Source: MWBF01 sp040772005 (lineage in GTDB: Bacteria; Chloroflexota; Anaerolineae; CG2-30-64-16). Taken from it: a DNA stretch of 64,000 nt. The translations under genes and the position numbers were made by a program. Each line of letters starts with the position of its first letter. Position 1 is the stretch's first letter. The stretch spans positions 352,929 through 416,928 of the forward strand of contig JAXGYZ010000005.1 of the NCBI GenBank assembly GCA_040772005.1, read 5' to 3'. Below are positions 10,072 through 19,300 of the stretch, one piece after another. Under the pieces are notes generated by a model. It was given only the letters and a program-made list of their open reading frames with translations, made no database searches and was not told where the DNA came from.

Positions 10072-10764
10072 ATGAACATGGACACTGGCATCGACGACGA
10101 TCAGGACGTCGAAAGGCTCGAACCTGGCGAAGTCATCCTCGATACGCCTGACCCGCCGGATGACCTGCCGTATGCGGATTTCGAGGACTACCGGGCCCGC
10201 ACATTGCTCGAGGTCAACGATATTCCATTGACGGAAGATGCCCTGGCCCGGACGCTCGATCATCCCGAGTCCGTGTTGCGGGGTGCAGCAGCCCACGCGC
10301 TCGGCAGTCTGGGCAGCCCGACGGCCATCCCCGCGCTGGAACGGCTGGCCGGTAGGGCCAGTGACCTGGTCAGGGTGGAGGCTGCCTATGCGCTGGTGCG
10401 CCTGGGACGGGACGAGTACCGCGGCGTGCTCGAAGAGGCGCTGACGTACCCGGTCAATGCGTATCTCAGTCCCGCGGTCGCGGCCGGTGACCTGGCGCGG
10501 CTGGGCGACCCGGTGGGTTTCCCGGTAATTGCCCGGTGTCTCGAAGAGCACAATCTCATCGTGAAGATCATCGGCTGCAAGCAGTTGGTCTTCTTCGTAC
10601 CTTTTCACGGCACGCGGACGCGCGCCGGGCAGCGGGTCGATGTCTATACCCTGTTCGGCCGCGCGCTGCACGACCCTGAGCGGGAGGTGCAGCGGGTGGC
10701 TCGGCTGCAATTACGCGAGGTCGACACCGAGGAAGCGCGGCGGCTGCTGGCGCTATCGACCTGA
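10072..10764 (+). CDS. HEAT-repeat protein
   Basis: A 230-aa, acidic-N-terminal protein with HEAT/PBS-lyase-type helical repeats: SVLRGAAAHALGSLGSPTAIPALERL, DLVRVEAAYALVRLG and a degenerate third block, VAAGDLARLGDPVGFPVIARCL. Such repeats form solenoids for protein binding. It follows the HExxH cargo-like gene by 28 bases on the same strand and may bind, chaperone or protect against that protein; this is inference from position. ATG at 10072 is preceded by AAGTGAG. Confidence 0.65.
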   Translation: MNMDTGIDDDQDVERLEPGEVILDTPDPPDDLPYADFEDYRARTLLEVNDIPLTEDALARTLDHPESVLRGAAAHALGSLGSPTAIPALERLAGRASDLVRVEAAYALVRLGRDEYRGVLEEALTYPVNAYLSPAVAAGDLARLGDPVGFPVIARCLEEHNLIVKIIGCKQLVFFVPFHGTRTRAGQRVDVYTLFGRALHDPEREVQRVARLQLREVDTEEARRLLALST

Positions 10765-10817
10765 GAGACAGTTGGTCGGGTAGGGCCGCGGCCATCTCGA
10801 ATAACCGAATCATGAAT

Positions 10818-10868
10818 GCGAATAAACGAATGGGGCAGTCTGCTGCGGACCTCTATTCGTTTATTCGC
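10818..10868. repeat. inverted repeat of the GCGAATAAACGAAT family
   Basis: GCGAATAAACGAAT (10818-10831) and ATTCGTTTATTCGC (10855-10868) are exact complements; GATGGCC follows. Related sequence is found at 22583-22737 and 30228-30250. The right arm encodes the C-terminus (RPSRINE) and stop of the APH-family gene. Confidence 0.75.
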
Positions 10869-11713
10869 GATGGCCTACCCTGCCGTGAGCTCTGGCCTCC
10901 GAAAGTCCGCTCGATCAGGGCCCGCAGGTAGGGTTCCTCGCCGGGGATGTGTTCGTTCAGCCGGCCGATGGCGACGAGTGCGCGCCACACTTCCAGCTCC
11001 GCCGGGTCGAAGGGCCGCAGCTCCCCGTAATCGCGCAGGTAGAGCCGGTGCATCGTATCGCGCAGGAACCGCAACAGCCGGGCCTTCAGCGGCCGCGAAT
11101 CGGCGGGCGGGCGGCTCGCGGAGATCATCAGTGAGGTGCGCGCGAGGTCGCTGATCGGGTTGCCGACGCCTGCGGTCAGCCAGTCCAGCACGACGAGGCC
11201 GCGCGGGGCCATCACGATCTGGTTCGGGTGAAAGTCGCGGTGGCACAGGCTATTTCCGTAGGGCTGGCGTTCCAGCGCAGCCAGGGCGCGCTCTCTGATG
11301 GCCTCGCTGACCGGGCTGTGCCGGATGTCCCAGCGGGCCTGGTCGAGTTGGCGGGGCAGGCTGGCCAGCGCCGGGTCGCGCACGCTGTGCATCGCGGCGT
11401 GCAGCCGGGCGAACTGCTTCGTCAGCGCAGGCAACTGCCAGGGCCGGCGGAGGATCGCCTGCAGGATGGTCGGGCCGCTGACGCGCTCGTAGACCAGGCC
11501 GATGCGGTGCGCACCATCCTCCTCGAATTCGATGATGCCGTCCGACGCGGGCGCGAACAGGCAGACCTGGCCGACCGCCTCAGCAATGCGCGCCTCGCGC
11601 TGTGCCCAGTCCTGGGGGAACTCGGGCCGGTAGAGCTTCAACACGCGGCCCGCCCCCCACTCGAAGATTTCGGCGGTGCGGCCTGCACCGACCAACGGGC
11701 CTTTTGTCGTCAT
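10853..11713 (-). CDS. aminoglycoside phosphotransferase (APH) family kinase
   Basis: A 286-aa protein kinase-like fold enzyme. N-terminal GAGRTAEIFEWGAGRVLKLYRP is the nucleotide-binding lobe with the conserved Lys; the catalytic loop is CHRDFHPNQIV (HxDxxxxN) and the metal-binding Asp is in VVLDWLTAG. APH-family proteins phosphorylate antibiotics, choline, sugars or other small molecules; the substrate is not evident. Its ATG overlaps the upstream methyltransferase stop (ATGA), indicating translational coupling. The last residues and TAG come from a dispersed repeat at 10855-10868. Confidence 0.82.
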   Translation of the reverse strand: MTTKGPLVGAGRTAEIFEWGAGRVLKLYRPEFPQDWAQREARIAEAVGQVCLFAPASDGIIEFEEDGAHRIGLVYERVSGPTILQAILRRPWQLPALTKQFARLHAAMHSVRDPALASLPRQLDQARWDIRHSPVSEAIRERALAALERQPYGNSLCHRDFHPNQIVMAPRGLVVLDWLTAGVGNPISDLARTSLMISASRPPADSRPLKARLLRFLRDTMHRLYLRDYGELRPFDPAELEVWRALVAIGRLNEHIPGEEPYLRALIERTFGGQSSRQGRPSRINE

Positions 11714-12486
11714 ATCCGCCTCACTCGATAGAGATAGCGCGCAGCGCAGCCTGCCGCGTGCGCGGCGAGCGTGCCGTCCGCCTCCGCGCGGCGGCTGTCA
11801 TACAGGAACAGGTGCCCCTCCGCTTCCAGCGCGGGCCGGACTTCCTCGATGGCCTGCCGCATGCGCTGCTGGAAGGCCCGGTCTGCGGCAGTGAAGTCCT
11901 GAACCCCATACGGCAGTCCTCGCTTGCGCAGCGCAACCCCGAAGGGCGTCCTGTCGGGGGGCAGCGTCTCGCGGCGGAACACGGGGATGGGCGTCTGCGG
12001 ATCGGCGGCGTGCGTGTAGAGCGCGACCAGCCGTCCCCCGGGCCTGAGTAGCGCCAGCATATCTTCCAGCGGGAAATCAGGCGTGTCGACGAAGTAGAGC
12101 GTATCCACCGAGATCAGCGCGTCGAAGCTGGCGGGAGGGAACGCATCTGCAAGGTGTGCCATGTCGCCCACCACGAATGCCAGCCGGTCGGCCTGGCTCG
12201 TGGTCCGCGCCTGCGCATGCTGGATCGCCGGCGCGCTGTTGTCCAGACCGGTCATGTGTGCGCCGGTCACGTCCGCGACGTATGCCGCCATGCGCCCGTC
12301 GCCGCAGCCCAGGTCCAGCCCGCGTCGGCCGGCCGCGAGGGCGCTGGCTGCGATGAGCGCGTCGACCTGCGCCATGTCCGCGAAGCCGTGCTGCCCGAGG
12401 TCTATGCCGTAGGCGCGGCGGCAGAACTCCGCGTAAGCCGGGCTGGCCGCAATGGCGGCATAGAAGTGGTCGTAGAATTCAAACAT
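11710..12486 (-). CDS. class I SAM-dependent methyltransferase
   Basis: A 258-aa enzyme with the Rossmann-type methyltransferase motifs: motif I GLDLGCGDGRMAAYV, the acidic residue in MTGLDNSAPAI, motif II/IV FDALISVDTLYFVD and post-motif LLRPGGRLVALY. The acceptor is unknown. ATG at 12486 is chosen as the first codon giving the normal fold; longer upstream reading runs through a repeat. It overlaps the APH-family gene by four bases, so both may modify the same small molecule. Confidence 0.83.
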   Translation of the reverse strand: MFEFYDHFYAAIAASPAYAEFCRRAYGIDLGQHGFADMAQVDALIAASALAAGRRGLDLGCGDGRMAAYVADVTGAHMTGLDNSAPAIQHAQARTTSQADRLAFVVGDMAHLADAFPPASFDALISVDTLYFVDTPDFPLEDMLALLRPGGRLVALYTHAADPQTPIPVFRRETLPPDRTPFGVALRKRGLPYGVQDFTAADRAFQQRMRQAIEEVRPALEAEGHLFLYDSRRAEADGTLAAHAAGCAARYLYRVRRI

Positions 12487-12813
12487 GGGGTCGATGATAC
12501 CTCCGCTTTGACATGCAGTACGCCCGAAATGCCCTTGTGTTGCACGGCACGAGGAGCGCGCATCCTGAGCGGGTGGGCGACTCGCCACCGGCAACGACTC
12601 AAGGCCAGTCGAAGGATGCCGTGCATCGGCTGCGCCGATGCCGTAAGCGGCCGCCCCTTCGGCTACGGGTGTCTCAACACCTCCGCTCAGGGTGCTCCCT
12701 GTTTGCCCCAGTGCCAGACGCGCCCATGCACCCACGGCGTTTTCGGCTTCGGACCCATTGGGGTTACAATGGCCGCGTTGGCAGCAAATATGCTTGAGAA
12801 GATGGGAGAGCTT
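12487..12813. other. 327-bp non-coding gap between divergent genes
   Basis: Contains the composite palindromic element 12554-12697 and, near 12770, a run leading to the NAD synthase ribosome site (GGGAGAG, 12804-12810). No coding region is supported and no clear promoter was recognised. Confidence 0.6.
12554..12697. repeat. composite palindromic element, CCTGAGCGG...TCGAAGG family, copy 1
   Basis: The outer ends GAGCGCGCATCCTGAGCGG and CCGCTCAGGGTGCTC are complementary. Inside are GCCAGTCGAAGGATGC and the small hairpin GCATCGGC-TGC-GCCGATGC. The same arrangement occurs at 49292-49413, and a half-length form is inside a gene at 56655-56703. Confidence 0.7.
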
Positions 12814-14814
12814 ATGCCGGTGTCTGCTTCGTTTACCGAACTTGGCTTCATCCGCGTGGCCGTGATCTCGCCGGAGCTGCGCGTGGCGGACATTGCGTTC
12901 AACACGGAAGCCATCATCGCGGCGCTGCGCGAGGCTGCGGGCCGCGGCTGCCGGCTCGCGCTCTTCCCGGAGCTGAGCATCACGGCGTATTCCTGCGGCG
13001 ACCTGCTGTACCAGCCCCTGCTGCTGGCGCGGGCACGCGCGGCGCTGACGCCCATCGCGACGGCCGCGGCAGAGGCAGGCATCGCGGTCGTCGTCGGCCT
13101 GCCTGTCGAGGTCGCGGGCAAGCTATTCAACTGCGCGGCGTTCATCGCGGAGGGCCGGGTCGCGGGCCTGGCAGTCAAGACGTTCCTGCCCACGACGAAC
13201 GAGTTCTACGAGGAACGCTGGTTCACCCCCGGACCGCTGGCGCCCGCGGCGTCACTGGACTGGGACGGGGCGGCTATCCCCTTCGGGGCGGACCTGCTCT
13301 TTGCCGCGGAGAACTTTGACGGCCTGGTCATCGGCATCGAGATCTGCGAGGACCTGTGGGCCGTCAACCCGCCGAGCGGCGACATGGCGCTGGCCGGCGC
13401 GACGCTGCTGCTCAACCCGTCGGCCAGCAACGAGCTGCTCGGCAAGGTGCATTACCGCCGCGCGCTCGTGGCGCAGCAGTCGGCCCGCTGCCTGGCCGCG
13501 TACCTCTACGCGGGAGCCGGGGCCGGCGAATCCACAACCGACACGGTCTGGGCCGGCCATTCGCTCATCGCGGAGAACGGCCTGGTCATGGCCGAGACCG
13601 AACGCTTTCACTTCGAGACGGTGATGGCCGTGGCTGACATCGACATCCAGCGGCTCGTCGCGGAGCGCATCAAGAACAATACCTTCGCCGCGCAAGTCGC
13701 CGGCCGGCCCTTCCGCACCGTGCGCTTCGCGCTGCCCGACAGGGCAGTCGCCGCGCTGCCCGACAGGGCAGTCGCCGCGGCGCCGCAGGAGTTCATCCGT
13801 CCGCAACTCGTCCGCACGCCCTTTGTGCCGACAGACGCGGCTGCGCGCGCGGCGCACTGCGAGGAGATTTTCAATATCCAGGCGGTCGGGCTGGCGAAGC
13901 GGCTGCGCCATACGGGCAGCCGGAAGGTCGTCATTGCGCTGTCGGGCGGGCTGGATTCGACGCTGGCCTTCCTGGTCACAGCGCGCGCGTTCGACCGGCT
14001 CGGCCTGCCGCGCGAGGGCATCGTCGCCATCACCATGCCCGGCTTCGGCACGACGACGCGCACGCGCGGCAATGCCGAGAAGCTGGCAGAGGCGCTCGGC
14101 ACGACCTTCCGCGTGATTCCCATCACCGATGTCGTGCGGCAGCACTTTGCCGACATCGGCCACGACGAATCGGTCCACGATGTGACGTTCGAGAACGCGC
14201 AGGCGCGCGAGCGCACGCAGATTGCGATGGACGTCGCCAACCAGGTGGGCGGCTTTGTCGTCGGCACGGGCGACCTGTCCGAGCTGGCGCTCGGCTGGGC
14301 CACCTACAATGGCGACCACATGTCGATGTACCACGTCAATGCAGGCGTGCCCAAGACGCTGGTGCGCTACCTGGTCGGCTGGGCCGCGGATGCGGAGTTC
14401 GCGGGCGAGGCGTCTGCCGTGCTGCGCGATATCCTCGCGACGCCCATCAGCCCCGAATTGCTGCCGCTGGGCGAGGGCGGCGCGCTGGAGCAGAAGACCG
14501 AGGATGCCATCGGTCCGTATGAGCTGCACGACTTCTTTCTGTACCATACGGTGCGCTTCCTCGCCCCGCCGCGCAAGGTCTTCGCGCTGGCCGTCCAGGC
14601 GTTCGCAGGAGAGTACGAGCCGCCGGTCATCCTGAAGTGGCTGGAGGTCTTCTACCGCCGCTTCTTCAGCCAGCAGTTCAAGCGTTCTGCCATGCCGGAC
14701 GGCCCGAAGGTCGGGTCGGTGGCGCTCTCCCCGCGGGGCGACTGGCGGATGCCATCGGATGCCAGCGCTCGCGTGTGGCTGGCAGAAATTGAACAGATGA
14801 AAGAACTGTGGTAG
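12814..14814 (+). CDS. nadE: glutamine-dependent NAD(+) synthase
   Basis: Makes NAD from nicotinate adenine dinucleotide, ATP and glutamine. The 666-aa protein has the two-domain long form. N-terminal nitrilase-type glutaminase: triad Glu53 (FPELSITAYSCGD), Lys122 (VKTFLPTTNEFYEERWF) and Cys178 (EICEDLW). C-terminal synthetase: P-loop SGGLDS at 377-382 and GTGDLSELALGWATYNGDHM. ATG at 12814 is chosen because GGGAGAG lies just upstream; earlier ATGs at 12790 and 12802 are possible. Residues 307-322 are LPDRAVAA repeated twice, encoded by a 24-bp tandem duplication in the linker between the domains. Confidence 0.95.
   Translation: MPVSASFTELGFIRVAVISPELRVADIAFNTEAIIAALREAAGRGCRLALFPELSITAYSCGDLLYQPLLLARARAALTPIATAAAEAGIAVVVGLPVEVAGKLFNCAAFIAEGRVAGLAVKTFLPTTNEFYEERWFTPGPLAPAASLDWDGAAIPFGADLLFAAENFDGLVIGIEICEDLWAVNPPSGDMALAGATLLLNPSASNELLGKVHYRRALVAQQSARCLAAYLYAGAGAGESTTDTVWAGHSLIAENGLVMAETERFHFETVMAVADIDIQRLVAERIKNNTFAAQVAGRPFRTVRFALPDRAVAALPDRAVAAAPQEFIRPQLVRTPFVPTDAAARAAHCEEIFNIQAVGLAKRLRHTGSRKVVIALSGGLDSTLAFLVTARAFDRLGLPREGIVAITMPGFGTTTRTRGNAEKLAEALGTTFRVIPITDVVRQHFADIGHDESVHDVTFENAQARERTQIAMDVANQVGGFVVGTGDLSELALGWATYNGDHMSMYHVNAGVPKTLVRYLVGWAADAEFAGEASAVLRDILATPISPELLPLGEGGALEQKTEDAIGPYELHDFFLYHTVRFLAPPRKVFALAVQAFAGEYEPPVILKWLEVFYRRFFSQQFKRSAMPDGPKVGSVALSPRGDWRMPSDASARVWLAEIEQMKELW
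13731..13778. repeat. 24-bp tandem duplication in nadE
   Basis: Two identical 24-base units (GCTGCCCGACAGGGCAGTCG+CCGC) at 13731-13754 and 13755-13778. Each contains CTGCCC-GACA-GGGCAG, a short inverted repeat. The duplication keeps the frame and adds eight residues to the interdomain linker. Confidence 0.9.
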
Positions 14815-14852
14815 GATAAGTTGCTTGTTTTGCAGGAAGAATATGTGACGTA

Positions 14853-16253
14853 ATGAAGCAGCACCCTCACTTGCGATTTCCCAACGCCGCGGGCGACCGC
14901 GGCGCGTGCATGTCCCGGCGACGTTTCCTCCAGGGGGCCGGGCTGGCCGCGGCCAGCGTCGCGCTGGCGGCCTGCACGACGCCTGCCGCGCCCAAAGCGG
15001 AGGCGCTGGTCCAGCCTCAGGCGCAGCGGCAGGGGCAGATTCAACTGGTCTACCAGGACTGGCGGACCGACTGGTTCCCGGGCATGGCCCAGGCCATGCT
15101 GGAAGAGTTCCACGCGCAACAACCCAACATCCGCGTCTTCTTCACGTTGGACCCGGAGAACCTGGAAGAGAAGATGCTGGCCGATATGCAGGCCGGCACT
15201 GCGCCGGATGTGTTTGCGGGCTGTTGCGATTTCTTCCCCATCTGGGCACAGAAAGGGCACACGCTGGACCTGCGGCCCTATGTGGCGGCTGACCTTGACA
15301 GCGAAACCATCGCGGATTGGGACACCGCGCAGTACAAATCCCTTATGACGCGCGATGGGGAGCAGTTCGGCCTGCCGAAGTACCACGGTGCGTTGGCGCT
15401 CTACTATAACAAGGACCAGTTCGAGGCTAAGGGCGTTCCCTTCCCGGATGGCTCGTGGAACCATGATGACTATCTCCGGGCCATGAAGCTGCTGGCCGCA
15501 GACACCGATGGCAACGGCATTAACGATGTCTGGGGCAGCATGATCGACATCTCCTGGGATCGCATCCAGGTGCATGTCAACGCGTGGGGCGGCCATTTCG
15601 TCCATCCGGAAGACCCGACGCGCTGCCTGATGGCCGAGCCGCCCGCGCTACAGGCGATGGAATGGCTGCGCGCGCGCATGTGGGATGACCGTGTGATGCC
15701 GACCCGGCTTGATATCCAGAGCATGGGAACGCGGCAGGCCTTTGTTGCGGGGCGGCTGGCGATGGTGGAGGATGGGTCCTGGGCGCTCAAGGATATTCTT
15801 AGCAGCGCGCCGTTCCACGTCGGCGTGGCGCCCTTCCCCGCCGGTCCCGTGCGCCGTGCCACTATTGCCACGACCGATGGATTCGGCATCTACCGGCGCA
15901 CGCGTTACCCTGACGCCGCCTGGGAGCTGCTCAAGTTCCTCATCAGCAAGGACTACGGTCGCGCGATGGCGAGGGCGCATTTCCTCCAGCCGGCGCGTGC
16001 CTCCCTGGTGGATGAATGGGTCGGGTATGTGCGGGAGGAATTTCCGGACAAAGCGAAGGATGTCGATATCGACGCATTTGCCGACGGACACCTGAACGGT
16101 TACTCAGTCGTCGCGGAGATTTTTGCCGAGCAAGCCGCCGCAAAGCGCCTGGCAGACGCCGCCTGGGAGCGGATCTACACGCTGGGTTCGGCGCGGGTCG
16201 AGACGCTGGCTGCGACCAGCGCCGAGATCGAGCGAGCACAGAACGCCTCGTAA
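14853..16253 (+). CDS. extracellular sugar-binding lipoprotein (ABC solute-binding family 1), Tat-type signal
   Basis: A 466-aa binding protein. A twin-arginine signal, SRRRFLQGAGLAAASVALAA, ends in lipobox LAAC, so the protein should be exported folded and lipid-anchored. The mature part has family 1 features (LVYQDWRTDWFPG, MLADMQAGTAPDVFA, GLPKYHGALALYYNKDQF, WELLKFLIS). ATG at 14853 is listed; ATG at 14910 (MSRRRF) is an alternative. No permease follows. Instead a histidine kinase with an extracellular sensor domain starts 64 bases downstream, which suggests the lipoprotein may present a sugar to that sensor. That link is inference from gene order. Confidence 0.85.
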   Translation: MKQHPHLRFPNAAGDRGACMSRRRFLQGAGLAAASVALAACTTPAAPKAEALVQPQAQRQGQIQLVYQDWRTDWFPGMAQAMLEEFHAQQPNIRVFFTLDPENLEEKMLADMQAGTAPDVFAGCCDFFPIWAQKGHTLDLRPYVAADLDSETIADWDTAQYKSLMTRDGEQFGLPKYHGALALYYNKDQFEAKGVPFPDGSWNHDDYLRAMKLLAADTDGNGINDVWGSMIDISWDRIQVHVNAWGGHFVHPEDPTRCLMAEPPALQAMEWLRARMWDDRVMPTRLDIQSMGTRQAFVAGRLAMVEDGSWALKDILSSAPFHVGVAPFPAGPVRRATIATTDGFGIYRRTRYPDAAWELLKFLISKDYGRAMARAHFLQPARASLVDEWVGYVREEFPDKAKDVDIDAFADGHLNGYSVVAEIFAEQAAAKRLADAAWERIYTLGSARVETLAATSAEIERAQNAS

Positions 16254-16317
16254 GCGCACGCAAGACGCTGCATGGCAACCGCGTCGCCAGTGTCTGTTAG
16301 GGGCCAACCGGGTCATC

Positions 16318-19300
16318 ATGCAAGCCACCAACACGCCCGCTCCCGAGGCGGGAACCTCGTCGTCCTCTGCTGCAACCCCCCTGCCGCGCGGCACCCTGCG
16401 CGGTCAGATTCTCGCGTGGTCCTTCATTCCCGCGGCCATCATCCTCCTGGCCGTGGCGCTCGTGGCCTTCTATTCCTATCAACGCGTGACCGGCGACCTG
16501 GCAATCGAGCAGGATCGTGAGCTGGCGCGGCTGTCCGCAGGCCAGCTTGCCACCGAGCTGACCGAATACACCGGCAATCTCACTGCGCTGGGGCGCAGTC
16601 TGGCCGGCAACTGGCAGGACCGCGATGAGCTGGCCGGCGAACTGGCCGCGGCCGGCAACCGGCTGGTCGTGTTTGATCGCGGGGTCGTCCTGCTCGATAA
16701 TTACGGGACGGTCATCGCTGCGCATCCCGAACGCCCGGCCATCCTGGGCCAGAGCTGGTCAGACCGCGAATACTTCCATGCCGTGGTCCGGAATGGCACA
16801 CCGGTATTCTCCAACGTGGGGGAGGACGGCCCCGCGGGCGAGCCCGTGGTCATCGTCGCGGTACCGGTGACGAGCGACAGCGGCGAGCTGCTGGGCTTGG
16901 CCGCAGGCCTGTTCGGCGTGAGCGCGACGGCCAACAATCCCCTCTATGGCAGCATTGTGCGCATTCGCATCGCGGAAGGCAGCGCCAAGTACCTGGTAGA
17001 TGCGCGCGGTCGCGTCATCTACCATACCAACCCGGGCCTGATCGGTGCGCAGCTCTCGGGTCAGCGCGCCGTCACCGAGCTAATGAACGGCCGTCCCGGC
17101 GCGTTTCGCACCACCGATATCACCGGCCAGCAGATTGTCGCGGCCTTCGCGTCCGTGCCCGGTACGGGCTGGGGCCTGGTCACGGAGACGACCTGGGCCG
17201 CGCTGCTGGCGCCGAGCCGGGCCTACAGCCAGTTCCTGGTCCTGCTGCTCGCGCTCGGCGTGATCGTGCCGGCCATCGTCACTGCGATCGGCGTGGGGCG
17301 CATCACGGCGACGGTGCGCCATCTGACGGACGCCGCGCAGGAAGTCGCCAACGGCAAGTTTGGCCTGACAATTCCGCCGGCCTCCACCCGCGACCTGCAG
17401 GAACTCGTCAGCCAGTTCAACCGGATGTCGGCCCAGCTTTCCGAGTCCTACGAGACGCTGCGCAATCAGAACGAGCAGCTTTCGCTGGTCATGCGGGCCA
17501 CGAACGATGGCGTGTGGGATTGGGATATCCGCACCGGGCACGTCTACTTCTCCCCGCGCTGGAAGGACATGCTGGGCTATGCAGAGCACGACATCGAGAA
17601 CCGTATCGAGACGTGGCGTGACCTGATCCACCCTGACGACCGCGCCCGCGTGGAGCGTGACCTGAAGAGCTATCTGGCCGGCCAGTTGCCGATCTACCAG
17701 GTAGAGCACCGGTTGCGCCACAAGGACGGCTCCTATCGCTGGATTCTGACGCGCGGCATCGTCCTGTACGACGTGGATGGCGTACCCTATCGCATGGCCG
17801 GCTCGCACACCGATGTCACGGAGGGGAAGCGGGCACGCGACCTGCTCGACGGCCAGCGGCACTTCCTGGAGATGCTGGCGACGGGCGAAACCCTGCCTGA
17901 AACCCTGGATGCGCTCGTGCAGGTGTTGGAAGACCAGTGGCCGGGGATGCTGACGCTCGTGATGTTGCTGGATGATGAGAAGCAGCAGTTGTTCGTGGGC
18001 TCCTACGGCCGGCTGCCGGCCGCATTTGCCGATGCGCTCGATGGGATGGAGGTCGGCGCGCGCGCGGATGCGCCAGGCGGCGCATGTTTCACCGGCGAAC
18101 GGGTGATCGTCTCCGACATGGCGAGCGATGCACGGGCCATACGGCTCCAGCCGCTGGCCCGGGAATATGGGCTGGCTGCTTGCTGGGCGGAGCCGGTGCG
18201 CTCATCGGTCGGTGAGGTCATCGGCGCAGTGGCGGTCTATCAGCGCGAGCCGCGCGGCCCGTCGCCCGAGGAACTTCAGACCCTCGAAACCGCCGCGCAT
18301 CTCGTCGGGGTCGCCATTGAGCACAAGCGCGCCTATCAGACGCTCGAACGCCGCGTGGCCGAACGGACCAAGGAGCTGTCCGCGCTCAACACCATTTCGA
18401 CGGCCGTCAGCCGCTCGCTGGACCTGGAAGAGGTCCTCGATAATGCGCTGGCCGAGGTCATGCAGACGCTGAATGTCGAAACGGCCGCGCTCTACCTGCT
18501 CGACGCCACAGGCGAGAACTTCGTCGGCGTTGCTGCGCGCGGCCTGTCGCCGGAGTTCACCGATCGCATCGGCGTCCTGCCGGACGCGGTCGCCAGGGCT
18601 GGGAGAATCTTCTCGCCCGACGAACCCATTACCTGGACCATCGCGGACTATCCTGCCGGGCCCATCAAGGATGCGATCATTAGCGAGGGCATCGAGACCA
18701 TCCTGGGCGTGCCGCTGTCTGCGAAGGGGATCCTGGTCGGTGCGCTGGCATTGGGCGCGCGCCAGCGTCGCGTGCTATCACCCGAAGAGGTGACGTTGCT
18801 GATGGCCGTCGGCGGGCAGATTGGCGTGGCCATCGAGAACGGGCGCCTGTACGAGGCGGAACAGGCCCGCCGCGCCGAAGCCGAGCGCCGCCGCCAGGTG
18901 GCTGAGGGGATGCAGGAAATCCTCGCGGTGCTCAATTCACGGCAGTCGCTCCAGGAGACCCTCGAGTTCATTGCAGGCCAGGCGTGTCGGGTGCTGGGCT
19001 GCGATGCCGCAGCCATCATGTCGCTGGACAAGCCCACGCAGATCCTTTCGGTGCAGGCACATTGCAGCCTGCCGGACTGGGTTGCCAGTCGCATGCAGTT
19101 CAGGGTGGGCGAGGCGGGCGCGGGCCGCGCGGTCGCGCTGCGCCGGTCGGTGGTCATGGCAGACACCGCAGTGGAGCTGGAGAAGATGGTGGCGACCGGC
19201 CAGATGCCGGGCAACATGCCGCAGGACTTCGTTGAGACGATGGCCCACAGCTACAAATCGTTGATATCGGTGCCGCTGCTGGTGCGCGGGGAGCCTTACG

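Noticed and set aside
10040..10075. 11-codon frame overlapping both the cargo-like stop and the HEAT start
   Set aside because: It would couple the two genes by ATGA overlaps, but it is too short to support and could arise by chance.
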